DNA from: Eleusine coracana subsp. coracana
Lineage: Eukaryota; Streptophyta; Magnoliopsida; Poales; Poaceae
Assembly (NCBI GenBank): GCA_032690845.1
Contig: CM064430.1
Coordinates: 50,503,882 to 50,567,881, forward strand
DNA: 64,000 nt
Direction of reading: 5' to 3'
Shown here in pieces: positions 21,715 through 34,770 of the stretch (position 1 is its first letter; every line of letters starts with the position of its first letter). Made by a program: the position numbers and the translations under genes. The notes beneath the pieces were generated by a model. The model saw nothing but the letters and a program-made list of their open reading frames with translations. It did not search any database and was not told the DNA's origin.

Positions 21715-22795
21715 TATCTTCGTGAGACCTAGCCGTTTGCCATACGACTGCTATGCCACAGTGCCTGACCACTGCGTGATCGCAACCTTGCATCCTTCTT
21801 CCTCGCACCACACCAAACTCCTAACTGGAATGCTCTTCACCCTTTCCATTTTCTTGAAAGTCCCTCATTTGGAGCTTGTTGGGCCCTCAATATGGTGGCG
21901 ACAACAATGGAGGGGTGGAGGGGCCATAGCCTGGAGTGCAACAAAATAACTAAGTTGCAGGGTATGAGGACTGTCCATACCCTGACAACTAAAAATAAAA
22001 GCACCGCCACCATGGCCATCATAGTCATTGCCGCCGCGTCATCGCCGAGGAGGCCTCCACTGCAGAGGAGGCCGTTCGCATGCATATGGGCTTTCCTGTC
22101 ACCAATGCTGCCTCGACACAACGGTTGGCGCTGCCGTGGGTGCAGAATGGGCGGATCCTCCCATTGCTACAGCCACGTGCAACGGATTTGCGTGCCGTGT
22201 AGACTACACAGTGGCCACATGAGTCATTGTCCATGCTCAGCTCAGCACCGATACAATGAGTGAAGGCGCATGCAAGTTAGTGTTGTCAGGGAGCCATGGT
22301 GGAGACAAGAAGGCAACAATGCAGGTGAGGAATTAGAGTGGAGAGACCGTCAGAGGAAGCAAATCCCTAAGTGCCAGATCTAGGAGGGAGAGAGGTGGAG
22401 TGGGTGCGGAAACCCTAATGGGATAGAGGATAGGGGACATCCTCCATCTCTATATGGACCACCCACCCTTGCCATAGCCAGCTAATCACGTGGCCCACTA
22501 CTGGTTCTCGCATGCAGTAGCAGGATACATGACTTACTGCCACCGCTATGGCATTTGCAATAGCAGACGCCTTCTTTTCAGCATTTGCAGTAGCAATCCC
22601 AAGAATGCTTGTTTCTTCAATTTTTTTTTGGCTAAACGCAACTACTAATCACTTTATACAGTAGTAATAGAACAGAGTATGCCAATAGAAACTCTTAGCT
22701 ATTCCTCAAATTTAAATATTGTTTGTTCAACAACCAGTAATAAGTTCAACATTAATACTAAATGCACAAGCCCTTGTCGTACATGCCCCTCCCTA

Positions 22796-22796
<1 letters not shown>
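21715..22796. other. GC-richer noncoding stretch (copy B)
   Basis: Equivalent of 568-1650. No gene supported. Confidence 0.5.

Positions 22797-22798
<2 letters not shown>

Positions 22799-22837
<39 letters not shown>
22799..22837. repeat. (CA)n microsatellite (copy B)
   Basis: 39 bp, intermediate in length among the three units. Confidence 0.95.
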
Positions 22838-22838
<1 letters not shown>

Positions 22839-23042
22839 CTATGCATGACTTATGAGCTATTTGTTAGAAATATGATTTTGGCCAACCGGAATGCAATGAG
22901 ATTTGCAGGCATGGGAGCACATTTGATTATTTTAGAGCTATGTAAAGTTAATATTCATCTTATATAGCATATGATATCTGAAACCATGTTTTCTTTGATC
23001 AGTGCAATGTGCAGTCAATGACACATAAGTATAAGTGCAATA

Positions 23043-23405
23043 GGAAATTAAAGATTTATAGTTTGACACTTGCAAAGAATACAATACACACCATGCGTAA
23101 TACTTTGACATTTCCCATAAAAGAGTATTACATGCTCGCCTCATTTTTTCTACCTCTGTATGATCTTGTTGTCTCACTTGTTTTGTATCCTCAGCCTGAA
23201 ATAAAAGAAGGAAAACTATATAGTAACTAAACAAAATTTGCTAGGCACAAAGTACACAATGATGCATAAAGATATTGAGAGTCATACCGCTCCATCATAT
23301 GTATTATTTGAATTCACAACTTTTTCACCCAATAACGTCTGTTCAGAAGGTTCTAAATTGTTGAGCCAAACATATGCTCATTTCTGTGCACATTCAAATC
23401 CATCT
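23043..23405 (-). pseudogene. F-box exon 2/3 relic (copy B)
   Basis: Equivalent of 1900-2262 with the same early stop. Confidence 0.7.
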
Positions 23406-23588
23406 TCTAAGGGAGAGGAGGAGGCAGCAATGGAGGTGAGGAAGGAGAGAGGAGAGGCAGTCTGAGGGAGAAAATCTATTGGGTCAAGATCCAGGAGTGC
23501 AAGAGGAGTGCGGCAAAAACCCGAAGCAGCAGATGGAGGAGAGGCAGCGCCCTTCGTCTATATATAGACCACCCCACCCTTATACTAT
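23406..23588 (-). promoter_or_regulatory. Promoter-like cassette (copy B)
   Basis: Equivalent of 2263-2445; TATA-like palindrome near 23556-23569. Confidence 0.4.
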
Positions 23589-23687
23589 ACAGACAAATGA
23601 AAATAATTTAGTAACTGAACAGATTTTGCTAGTTATATAGTTATTAAAGATGTGTAAAGATATTAAGATCCATACATCTATATCATC

Positions 23688-23871
23688 TATTATTTGAAGT
23701 GACGACTCTCCCTGTCAGTAAATTCTGGTAATAAGGCTTACAACTGTCGTGCAAAATCTATGCTCATTCTTTTTCACAGTCAAATCCAACTCATGAAAGA
23801 AAGATATATTTGCCTTGTCTACCAAGTTCTTTTGCTCAGCACTCTCCTACAAAGCACTATCAAGTTAAATT
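23688..23871 (-). pseudogene. F-box exon 2 relic (copy B)
   Basis: Equivalent of 2545-2728. Confidence 0.7.
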
Positions 23872-24517
23872 AAATACCATGATAAATATACACTTTAATT
23901 CATTGAATGAAAGCACTTATTAACTCTTTTAAAGCTGGGTACTATGTTTCCCATTATCTAAAAAACTAACTCTTTTAAAACCATATAAACTAAATTTGCA
24001 TCGGAGCATACAATATGTCAAACCATGGTTGCTTTTGTCAGTGCAATCTGAAAGTTTCTTCTGCGGAGAGCCTATGTACATTAATATCATACGTTGAGAA
24101 GTATATCAGTGCTACCTTTTTGATATAAATTTGGGGTCATAATTATTTGCTCAGAGATGTGCAGTAACTATGAAACTAAATTTGCTCTCCAAATCATGTA
24201 TGCATGTTAATTACGTAAGTACATGAACTGGGAAATAACCACACACAACACTTCAAACTAGGCATGACATCACATGTATGAGCTAATAACTATGACACAA
24301 AGTTTATAATTATTAAGAAACATAGTAGTGATACTTTATAGTTACCAATGGGAGGTTGTCGTATTAAGTGCTTGTCTAATAGTCGTCAATGTATCAACAT
24401 GACTTTACACATGTTTTAAATCACAAAAAGTTACTCCAATGTATTCCTAATACAGGTTTCAAACTATGGACCTCTATTATTATAAAAATATATAGTCTAA
24501 AGAATTTTCAAAGAGCA

Positions 24518-24836
24518 AATCTTTACCGAGTGTAATGGCTTTAACACTCGGCAACGGTTGAGTGTTTGCCGAGTGTCTTTGATTGGAACTCGGCAAACAT
24601 TTAATGATTGAGTTAACGCCACCTGCTGCCAGCCGTCTGCCCATGTCGGCATTGCATTTTTTTGCTGAGGGTCAATCCGGCACTCAGCAAAGGCTTTGTT
24701 GAATGCTCGACAAATACACTTGACAAAGTACATTTGCTGACTATATCTTTGCCGTGTCAGTGATGCCGAGGGTGGCTCTTGGTGAAAGCTTTGCCAAGTG
24801 CCCCTAGAACTTGGCAAAATGGTTGATTCCGTAGTG
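24518..24836. mobile_element. Non-autonomous CACTA-type element (copy B)
   Basis: Equivalent of 3375-3693, same terminus at 24836. Confidence 0.65.
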
Positions 24837-25120
24837 CTAGTTATGTGGCCCACTACTGGTTATTGCAGTACCAGGCTATATGACTTACCATCACTGCTAT
24901 GGCATTTGCAACAGTGGCCGCCTTCTTTTCATCATTTGTTGTAGCAATCCCAAGGATGATCATTTTTCGCTAAACACAACTACTAATCACTTTGTAGTTG
25001 TGATAGAGCTGAGTAGTCCAATATAAACTCTTAGCTATTTCTCAAATTGAAGTATTGTTTGCTCTAACGACCAGTGAGTTCAACATTAATACTAAAAGCA
25101 CAAGCCCTTATGTCCCCCCA

Positions 25121-25121
<1 letters not shown>

Positions 25122-25159
<38 letters not shown>
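25122..25159. repeat. (CA)n microsatellite (copy B)
   Basis: About 38 bp, shortest of the three copies of this tract. Confidence 0.95.
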
Positions 25160-25160
<1 letters not shown>

Positions 25161-25385
25161 CTATGCATGACTTATGAGCTATTTGTTAGAAATATCATTT
25201 TGGCCAACCGCAATCCAATGAGATTTGCATGCATGCAGACATAATAGATTATTTTAAAGCTATATAAAATTAATTTGCCTCACAGCAAATGATATCTAAC
25301 CATGGTTTCTTTGATCAGTGCAATGTGCAGTCAATGACACTTAAGTATAAGTGCAATAGGAAATTAAAGATTTATAGTTTGACAG

Positions 25386-25516
25386 TTGCAGAGAGTACAA
25401 TACATACCATGCGTGATACTTTGACATTTCCCCAGTATAATACGCTCGCCTCATTTTTTTCTGCCTCTGTATGATCTTGTTGACTCTGTTGTTTTGTATT
25501 CTTTGTCTGAAATAAA
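25386..25516 (-). pseudogene. F-box exon 3 relic (copy B)
   Basis: Equivalent of 4245-4375. Confidence 0.5.
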
Positions 25517-25771
25517 AGAATGAAAACTATCTAGCAACTCTAGACCACCCACTCTTAGATTTTTCTATATATAGACCACCCCACCCTTACAGTAGCCATT
25601 TATTTATGTGGCCTGCTACCAGCAGGGGCAGTAGCGGGTTATATCACTGACTGTAGTAGCGAACACATGCTTTTCAATATTTGCAGTAGCAATCTCCCAG
25701 ACACTCTCTACTTCAAATTTTTGGAAATAGAAACAATCAAAAAACAAAAAAAATTCTCAGTACACTTTTTA

Positions 25772-26772
25772 GGCCATGTTTGTTTCAGCTTATAATCTAC
25801 CAGATTAAATAATCTAGCTTAAATAATCCGTATGACAAACAAACATCTTAGATTAAATGGGCAGATAAATAATCCAAATGTCAGATTATGATAATCCAAT
25901 AATCTCCTCAAGATATGCTTATTATGGTAAAAGATCTACTACCCATGGTTAACTTGACAGAAATTACCCATCATGCCACTAGGCACCACTTTGTTCTTTT
26001 GGGCCTTATCTTCTTCCTCATATATCGATCCCCTCTCGTACTTCCTCATGGCGGCACAAGAGGAGCCACTCACCAATCACCCATGGCGTCGCAGAGGAAG
26101 ACCATGACGCCGGTGAGCGTGAGCCTTGGCAGCTTTGACAGTTCATAGCTCGCGACCTCACCGACTTTCTGTAGTACACGGTCGGCGGAGAGCTATTGTG
26201 ATGCCGGATCAAGATGACGTGGACGCCCCCAGACTTCTGCCTTGACTTCCCCTTCTCTATTCGCATGCCCTGGAGCAGCAGCAACCGTTCTTCTCCCTGC
26301 CGCTGCCGGAGATCCACACCGTCACCATTCCGCTTCACGGGCGCACACTTGAAGGCAGCAACCTCTTGTCATTGCACGACTTGTTGATGCCAGGTGCTTA
26401 CAGAAGCCCGCCTCCTTCTCCAATGACTTTGGCTTGGACTTTGTGGTGGACCCATCCGACGGCACCTGGTGGCTTTTGTTCTCCAGAGACACCGCCTTTG
26501 TGTTTCTGGGGACCTGGTCGGCTTGGACTTTGTGGTGGACCCGTCCGACGATCCGCTATGATGTCAAGCTCACGATCCTTCATATTTCAATTTTTAGTAC
26601 ATTTTATTTTCTTGAGTATATTTCTATGAACTCTGGGGTATTTTTGTCTTCTCACATCTAAAACAAATAATCTGAGTACCAATAATTTGGGTAAACAAAC
26701 ACCCCCTTCAAAATAAATAATCTAGCTTAAATAATTCAGATTAAATAATCTGCACAAGAAACAAACTATCCC
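25772..26772. mobile_element. PIF/Harbinger element with captured-like DNA (copy B)
   Basis: Equivalent of 4631-5631, again 1001 bp and flanked by TTA. Confidence 0.8.
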
Positions 26773-27045
26773 TTAGTGATAGAGAATGCAGCAATATATA
26801 TTTGTGCCAAATTTCAAATTCTAAAATGTTCAATGTATTGAGATAGAAATGTTGAAAATAATTATTAAACATAGTTATAGTGTATTATGCACAATAATCC
26901 ATAGAATCATTGTGTTGGAGCTAAATTTGACTTTACTAATGTGTTTACGACAAAGCCCCAATTTGTTGTTGCGTTCCAGACAATTTGCCCTTCTTTATAA
27001 TGTAGTTCTGTGGACTCTCCACTTGTGTAGCCAAGCTAGATAGAT

Positions 27046-29235
27046 AGTAGTGAGCTCAATGGTGCAACCTAATAGGGATTTTCTGGAGGGTCTACAGAAA
27101 TTTTTTAATTGGTTCAAAACCCACGGAGAACATTACAGACACCTTGCAAACAGATTTTGCATTTCTCACAACAGAGTACAAACGGTTATTCTCGTCTTCC
27201 ATGCCACTGAAATTCTGCATAACAACCCAATTAAGATAGTCCAACTTGATCTTCTTGTCTTTCCCATTTTGTATCTTGTGGCACTTGCAATTAGAAGTGC
27301 ATGGCGGAATGATATTCTCCTCAAACAGAAAAATGAAAATAATTTAGTAAGTGAACAGATTTTGCTAGGCATATACTCATTAAAGATGTTAAGATCCATA
27401 TATCTATATCATCTATTATTTGAAGTGATGAATCTCCCAGTCAGTAAATCCTGGTAATAAGGCTTACAACTGTCGTGCCAAATCTATGCTCATTCTTTTT
27501 CAGTCAAATCCAACTCATGAAAGAAAGATATATTTGCCTTGTCTACCAAGTTTTTTTTGCTCAGCACTTTCCTACAGAACGGTAGGAAGTTAAATTAAAT
27601 ACCATGATAAATATATACACTTTAATTCATTGAATGAAAGCACATATTAACTCTTTTAAAACCATATAAAATTAATTTGCAGCAGAGCATATGATATGTC
27701 AAACCATTGTCAGTGCAATCTGAAAGTTTCTTCTGCAGAGAGCCAACGTACATTGATATCATATGTTGAGAAGTATATCACTACTAGCTTTTTGTTATAA
27801 ACTTGGGGTCATAATTATTTGTTCAGACGTGTGCAGTCAATGATACTTACCTTCATGCAATAACTATGAAACTAAATTTGCTCTCCAAATCCGGTATATA
27901 TGCATGTTAATTACATAAGTACATGGACTTTGATATAACCACACACAACACTCCAAACTAGGCATAGCATCACATGTATGAGCTAATAACTATGACACAA
28001 AGTTTATAATAATTAAGAAACATAGTATTGATACTCTATAGTTACTAATGTGAGGCTGTTGTATTAAGTTCTTGGCTAATAGTACTCAATGTATCAACAT
28101 GACTTTATGCACCTTTTAAATCACAAAAAGTTACTCCAATGTATTCCTAATACCAGTTTCAAATTGTAGACCCTATTATTATAAAAAAATATAGTCTGAA
28201 GCATTTTAAAAGAACAATCTTTGCCGAGTGTAATGGCTTTAACATTCGGCAAAGGTTGAGTGTTTGCTGAGTGTCTATGATTGGACACTCGACAAACATT
28301 TAAAGGTTGAGTTAACTCGGCCTGCTGCTGGCTGTCTGCCCATGTCGGCATTGCATTTTTGTTGAGGGTCGATCTGGCACTCGACAAAGACACCAGGCAA
28401 CATATGTTTGCCGACTATATCTTTGCTGTGTCAACGATGCCGAGGGTGGCTCTCGGCGAAGGCTTTGCCGAATTCGTTTGAGGCTTCGCTGAGTGCCCCT
28501 AACACTCAGCAAAACAGTTGATTCCTGTAGTCCTAATGATGTGACCCACTGCTGGTTATTGCAGTACCAGGCTACATGACTTACCGTCACTGCTATGGTA
28601 TTTGCAATAGTGTCCGCCTTCTTTCTAGCATTTTTAGTAGCAATCCCAAGGATGCTCATTTTTTGATAAATGCAACTACTAATCACTTTGTAGTAGTGAT
28701 AGAGCTGAGTAGTCCAATACAAACTCCTAGCTATTCCTCAAATTAAAATATTGTTTGTTCTAACAACCAGTGAGTTCAACATTAATGCTAAAAGCACAAG
28801 CCCTTATGCTCCCCCCCCCCCCCACACACCATACACACACAACTATGCATGACTTATGAGCTACTTGCTAGAAATAATATTTTGGCCAACCGGAATCCAA
28901 CGAGATTATTTTAGAGCTATATAAAATTAATTTGCATCATAGCAAATATATCTCAAACCATGGTTGCTTTGATTAGCGCAATGTGCAGTCAATGACACTT
29001 AAGTATATGTGCAATAGGCAATTAAGATTTAGTGTTATGATATACTCCAAAATCTGCAGGATTCTTGTGAACTTGGACCGGCCTCCATTACAAGCAATCA
29101 GATTGACCACCGGGAGTGGAGATATGATGGCGAGCCTTTAGAGTTGGGCTTGGTAATGACCAATAGTGAATCTCATTAGGGGATGAAGGTGTCTTCCCTT
29201 GCATGCCAACACTCGGCCAAGGCATGGAATGTTGT
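27046..29235 (-). pseudogene. Three-part F-box pseudogene (copy B)
   Basis: Equivalent of 5905-8090: exon 1 tail ~29235-29035, exon 2 ~27573-27401, exon 3 ~27321-27046. Confidence 0.75.
28216..28532. mobile_element. CACTA-type element in pseudogene intron (copy B)
   Basis: Equivalent of 7075-7392; one C shorter near 28275. Confidence 0.6.
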
Positions 29236-29369
29236 TATTTGGAAAAATATGTGAATTTCAAACAACAAATAACCAACCAATAAGTTATAGAAAAAACAAA
29301 GTGCAAAAATGCTGCCATATTTCATAGTTTTGATAAAAAGACCATTCATCACAGATACTTCTATGGACC

Positions 29370-29882
29370 CAGTGTCCACATGTGTAGCCTCTCTAGCGAG
29401 ATAGTGCGCGAGCACTTGGCGGTGCAACCTGATGGGGCTAGTTTGTTGATGATGTGTCGAAACATTTGAGGTAGTTTGACACACCATGTGTAACACTTTG
29501 TCGTTTCCCATGATATATAGAGTATAACACACTCACCTCATCCTCTTTTTTTTGTCTTGAAGTTCTTCATGAACAACCTGTTTGAGGTAGGGTGGTATGA
29601 TCTTGTTGCCTCTCTAGTTTTGTATTTTGCAGCAACATCAATAAGATGCGTATGGTGGGATAGTATTCTCAGCCTGATATAAAAGAATGGAAACTATCTA
29701 GTAACTAAACCAATTTTGCTAGACATATAGTAAACAATGATGTATGAAGATATTGATAGCCATACCTCTCCATCACATGTATTATCTGAATTGACAACTT
29801 TTCCACCCAGTAACGTCTGTTGAGAAGGTACATAATTGTTAGGCCAAACAAATGCTCATTTTTACGCACATTCAAATCCATC
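29370..29882 (-). pseudogene. Cassette-fused F-box exon 2-exon 3 relic (copy B)
   Basis: Minus strand: an ATG at 29881 begins MDLNVRKNEHLFGLTIMYLL, which is exon 2 from its middle onward. It stays open to the donor 'gagag|gtatgg' and, if spliced to the acceptor 'atatcag' near exon 3, would continue out of the parental frame to a stop. The result would be a short novel peptide of roughly 85 residues with no F-box. Expression unknown. Confidence 0.65.
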
Positions 29883-30032
29883 TACTAAGGGAGAGGAGGA
29901 GGTAGTGATGGAGGTGATGATGGAGAGAGGAGAGGCAGTCCGAGGGAGAAAATCCGTTGGGTCCAAATCCAGGAGTGCGGCAAAACCCGAAGCAGATGGA
30001 GGAGAGGCTGTGTGTGTGTGTGTGTGTGTGTG
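29883..30032 (-). promoter_or_regulatory. Promoter-like cassette, leader part (copy B)
   Basis: C/T-rich leader on the minus strand (rich in 'ctcctctcc', 'atcacctcc') ending at the fusion ATG. Its TATA side is replaced by a (TG)n tract at 30009-30032 and the solo LTR. Confidence 0.35.
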
Positions 30033-31840
30033 TGAAGGACCGAGGAAGGTGACCAGAGGAGGGCGGGGGGGGGGGGGGGGTGAATGGGAGCTAATTAAAA
30101 TTCTTTACAATAATTTGGCCTATGTCCCAATTCCAACCCAAAGCATCTCTCAAATGAACCACCAAGATTACACACACCAACAAGTGATGTGTTAACCCTA
30201 GGAATGGTTATGGATAAAGCGAAAGCAACCTTAAATAGGGTGACAAGAGAGAAACTAAGAAAATGGTCAAGAAACCTTCAAACATCTAACAGATATCGGA
30301 TACTCCAACATTGAGTCGGACAGTCCGCCAAGGATTTCTCGAAACAGGTTATCGGACACTCTAACATGAGGTGGGACAATCCACCAGGGAGTTCTCGAAA
30401 TAGGTTGCCGGATACTCCGACATGAGGTCGGGCACTCAGGGGTGGGACATTCCGACCTTAGGTCAGACAATTTGTTCCTGCAACACGAATCAAGAAAGAA
30501 AGGCATGAAACCTCAATCGAACGGACTCCAAATCGAGCAATTTTTGGACCAGATCATCCTCAAGACATCACAACCCTCCTCCAACAAGATCCGCTCAAAA
30601 AGCTCAAGGAATCATCACGAATTTCTGATCTTGAGCCAAGAACACAAAAGGGTAGGACTTGGATGAACTCCATAAATTCAAAGTGCTCTTAAGGAGATGT
30701 GTTCCAAGATCACTCAAGGATGATTCTTCCTCGTCCTAGCACCAAATCCATCCAAGAAATCCATCCCAAAACTCACATAATGAAATGATAAAAAATTCTC
30801 AAGAAAATAGCTTCAAAAATAGGGAAAAGAGAAATTCGGGATTTAGAGGATGAGGAGGAACTTGAACACGAAAAGAATCTCATATCATTGATTCGATCTT
30901 TCAAGATAAATGGATACATGTCTAGGAAGCCACCCTCATCCTCCCACTCTTTGGAAGAGAAAGAGTTGTCTCTCACACACCCTCTACTCTCCACTACAAC
31001 ATGAAGCACACTCCTAGCTCTTTAAAATGAAATCCTAACACAAGGCTAGAATGAAGAGACACTCTCTCCCACTAGCCCTACCTCTCCTTACATAGGCCTA
31101 AGGTTTGTTCTGAAGACCACACTACCCTTGATCTACAATACATTGCCACCTACCACCAGAGGCAAGCTTGTCCTACTCTTTTTCCGCCACCCGGACGCCC
31201 TCAGTCTCTTCACATCTTTGCTTCGTCTCTACGCAAGCTTTACAATGGTGCCACGTGCACCTTCAATCGCCACTACCAGTTTTGAGGCCCAAACCGGGAA
31301 ACCACCTTGCATGCTTCTCAAAGCACGTCTTCCTTGATGTTGACATGTGTCACCTTATCCGGCGATCCTGACCAGCGGCAAGTCTCTCCCGCTCCCGCTC
31401 CATTGGGGTCCCTTTTCACTTGCACCGGCATCCCGTTCACCTTGGCTTGGTCAACACGCCATCTTCATCGATTCCACGGTTTTGAGGCTCAACCCCAAAA
31501 ACGTTCGTGCTTCTTGCCTCTCCACGTGTATGGTGTGGATCACCCTTGACTTCACCTGATCTCCCGATCGTCCGGCCCCAAGTCCCCAACTTGTGCCCGA
31601 CCCTCTCGCCATTAACTGCCAAGTTGACTCCATTGACCTACACATCATGAGACAAGCAAACACATTTTTGTTCTCCTGCAACTTCTCCAATACCTTCATC
31701 AACTCCGATAAGTCAAAAGCATAATCATGCATGAACTCATGCAATCCTCAAATTCCCACATTTTAACCCAAACACCAAACAACTCAATGTTAATTACTCA
31801 TCACATACTACAAACCATGGTACATCTCAACATGGTTTCT

Positions 31841-31842
<2 letters not shown>
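30033..31842 (-). mobile_element. Solo LTR inserted in a TG microsatellite (copy B)
   Basis: Plus-strand ends are TGAAGG and TTCTCA, giving the TG...CA signature, and the element is flanked by gtgtg on both sides (30028-30032 and 31843-31847). About 1810 bp. A G-run at 30064-30080 (a C-run near the LTR 3' end in the minus sense) and the 56-bp tandem repeats near 30290-30440 are inside it. No internal retrotransposon genes are found, so it appears to be a solo LTR; superfamily not determined. Confidence 0.6.

Positions 31843-31881
<39 letters not shown>
31843..31881. repeat. (TG)n microsatellite (copy B)
   Basis: Right half of a TG tract probably split by the LTR. Confidence 0.9.
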
Positions 31882-31887
<6 letters not shown>

Positions 31888-32254
31888 TGCTGATCACTTC
31901 TGATTAATGTAAGGTGGCGATACTCTTCAAAGGTTTATTGAGGGAAGAGGAACAATGTGCCTCCTAAATGGTGAGAAGGACCTTGACAATGCCTCCGAGG
32001 AGGTTACAAGTTGAAAACGCACCAATATGACGTCATAGTACATGCGCTTCATGTTATTAGCAAAGAATAGTGAGCTATTTGTTCCAATTTGCACTCTCAT
32101 GTCTCATACTGCATGGCATATCACCTAATGCGGTGTATGATGCTGCACCTTGATGTGTGTTCACTACGAAGGCATAATTTGTTGTTGTGCTCTAGACAAT
32201 TTGCCCTCCTTTATAATGATGGTTATGTGGACTCTTCACTTGTGTAGCCAAGCT

Positions 32255-34160
32255 AGATAGACTGTAGTGAGGTCAATGGTGCAACCTAATAGGGATTCTT
32301 TCTTTATGGTCTGTAGAAATTTTTCAATTGGTTCAAAACCCACGGAGAACATTACAGACACCTTGCAAACAGATTTTTTCGTTTCTCACAACAGAGTACA
32401 AAATGTTCTTCTTGTCTTCTGTGCCACTAAAATTTTTCGTAATATCCCAATTGAGATAGTCCAATTTTATCTTCTTGTCTCCTCTTTTGGAACTTGCAAT
32501 CAGAAGCGCATGGTGGAATGATATTCTCATCCTAAAACAGAATAATGAAAAATAATTTTGTAACTGAACAAATTTTGCTAGGGATATAGTCATTAAAGAT
32601 GTGTAAACATAATAAGATCCATACATCTGCATCATCTATTTTTTGAAGGGACGACTCTCCCAACCAGTAAATTCTGGTAATAAGGCTTACAATTGTCGCG
32701 GCAAATCTGTGCTCATTCTTTTTCACAGTCAAATCCAACTCACGAATGAAAGATATATTTGCCTTGTCTACCAAGTTCTTTTGCTCAGCACTTTCCTACA
32801 AAGTGGTAGCAAATTAAATAAATACCATGATAAATATATACTTTAATTCATTGAATGAAAGCACAAATTAACTCTTTTAGAACCATATAAAATTAATTTG
32901 CATCAGAGCATACGATATCTGAAACCATGGTTGCTTTTATCAGTGCAATCTAAAAGTTTCTTCTGCAGAGAACCTATGTACATTAATATCATATCTTGAG
33001 AAGTATATCACGACTAGCTTTTGTTATAAACTTGGGGTCATAATTATTTGCTCAGACCTGTGCATTATTCAATGAAACCTACATTCTTGCAATAACTATG
33101 AAACTAAATTTGCTTGGGAAATAACCACACACAACACTCCAAACTAGGCATAGGAACACATGTATGAGCTAATAACTATGACACAAAGTTTATAATAATT
33201 AACGAACATAGTGGTGATACTTTATAATTACTAATGGGAGGCTGTTGAATTAAGTGTTTGGCTAATAGCAGTCAATGCATCTAATAAGATGACTCTATGC
33301 ACCTTTTACATCACAAAAAAGTTACTCCAATGTATTCCTAATACCTGTTCCAATTTATGGACCTCTATTATTATAAAAAAATATAGTCTGAAACATTTTA
33401 AAAGAACATATTAGCATTAGCAGGCTAGTCATGTGGCCCACTACTACTGGTTATCACAGTACCAGGCTACATGACTTACCGCCACTGCTATGGCATTTGC
33501 AATAGTGTCCGCTTTCTTTTCAGCATTTGCAATAGCCATACCAAGGGTGATCGTTTTTTCGTTAAAAGCAACAACTAATCACTTTGTAATAGTGATAGAG
33601 CAGAGTAGCCCAATAGAACCTCTCAGCTATTCCTCAAATTTAAATATTGTTCATTCTAACAACCAGTAAATTCAACATTAATACTAAAAGCACAAGCCCT
33701 TATGCCCCCCCCTGCCCCCAACACACACACACACACACACAAAAACTGTGCATGACTTATGAGCTATTTGCTCGAAATATCATTTTGGCCAACCGGAATG
33801 CAACGAGATTTGCATGCATGGGAACCCAATTGATTTTTTGAGAGCTGCATAAAATTAATTTGCATCATAGCAAATGATATCTGAAACCATGGTTGGTTTG
33901 ATCAGCGCAATGTGCAGTCAGTGACACTTAAGTATATGTGCAATAGGAAATTAAAGATTTAGTGTTATGATACTCTCCGGAGTCTGCAAAACTCTTGTGA
34001 ACTTGGACTGGCCTCCATCACAAACAATCAGATAGACCATGGGGAATTGAAATATGATGGTGAGCTTTGAGAGTTGGCTTGGTAATGACCAATAGTGAAC
34101 CTCATTAAGGCATGCAGCTGTCTTCCCTGGGTGCGAACACTCGGCCAAGGCATGGAATTT
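32255..34160 (-). pseudogene. Three-part F-box pseudogene with exon 1 tail (copy B)
   Basis: Minus strand: exon 1 tail 34160-33955 (HYWSLPSQLSKLTIIF, DGGQSKFTRVLQ), intron 1 relic without the CACTA insertion, exon 2 about 32806-32632 (open, ESAEQKNLVDKANISFIREL...), donor 'gatgtatgg', and exon 3 from about 32532 with acceptor 'ttttag'. Exon 2 is intact here, but exon 3 is frameshifted after about 20 codons. This is the best preserved relic, but it has no F-box. Confidence 0.75.
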
Positions 34161-34770
34161 TGTTAATTGAAAAAATATGTTAATTTCAAACAAGAAATAA
34201 CCAACGGATAAGTTCTAGAAAAAACAAAGTACAAAATGCTGCCATATTTCATAGTTATGATAACAGACCATTCACCACGGATACTTCTATGGACCAAGTG
34301 TCCACATGTGTAGCCTCACTAGCGAGATAGTGGCGATCACTCAGTGGTGCAACCTTATGGGGCTAGTTTGTTGAGGATGTGTCAAAACGTTTGAGGAAGT
34401 TTGACACTCGCAGAGAATACAATACACACAGTTTTTATCTCTTTTTTTTGATAATTGGTCGCCCACCTTTTGGTGAGAGAGGAAACGCACGCTGGACCGA
34501 AACTTGGAGAGGGTAGCAGGGGCAGTTCAGTCACTTTCCCCTTCGAGTCATTTTTTTCTTTTTATTTTATTCGCTCCAAACATACGGTAGCTGGAATCTG
34601 TGGTTAACGGTACCTTCAGACTCGAAATGTGATGGTTAAAATGCAAAATCTTAAAACGCCCGTGACCCAAACGCCTAGAGCAGAAGCTCGCACAGAAGAG
34701 GAAAAGAAAGAGAGCGAGAAAGAGAGAGTGGCGGCTGCAGCGGCAAGCGTTAGGGGTGACGGAAGGAGCG

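Larger units (their letters stand above)
11495..34432. repeat. Tandem segmental duplication, copy B (complete)
   Basis: About 22.94 kb. It begins at 'gataattggtcgcc' and ends at 'aatacacacagt'. The right edge is set by comparison with copy C, which at the equivalent point (57396) continues into F-box-relic DNA, whereas copy B changes to a short T-rich filler (34433-34449) and then to the start of the next unit. It contains one ZIP4-like fragment, one LINE, one intact F-box gene and the full array of exon relics. Confidence 0.88.
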
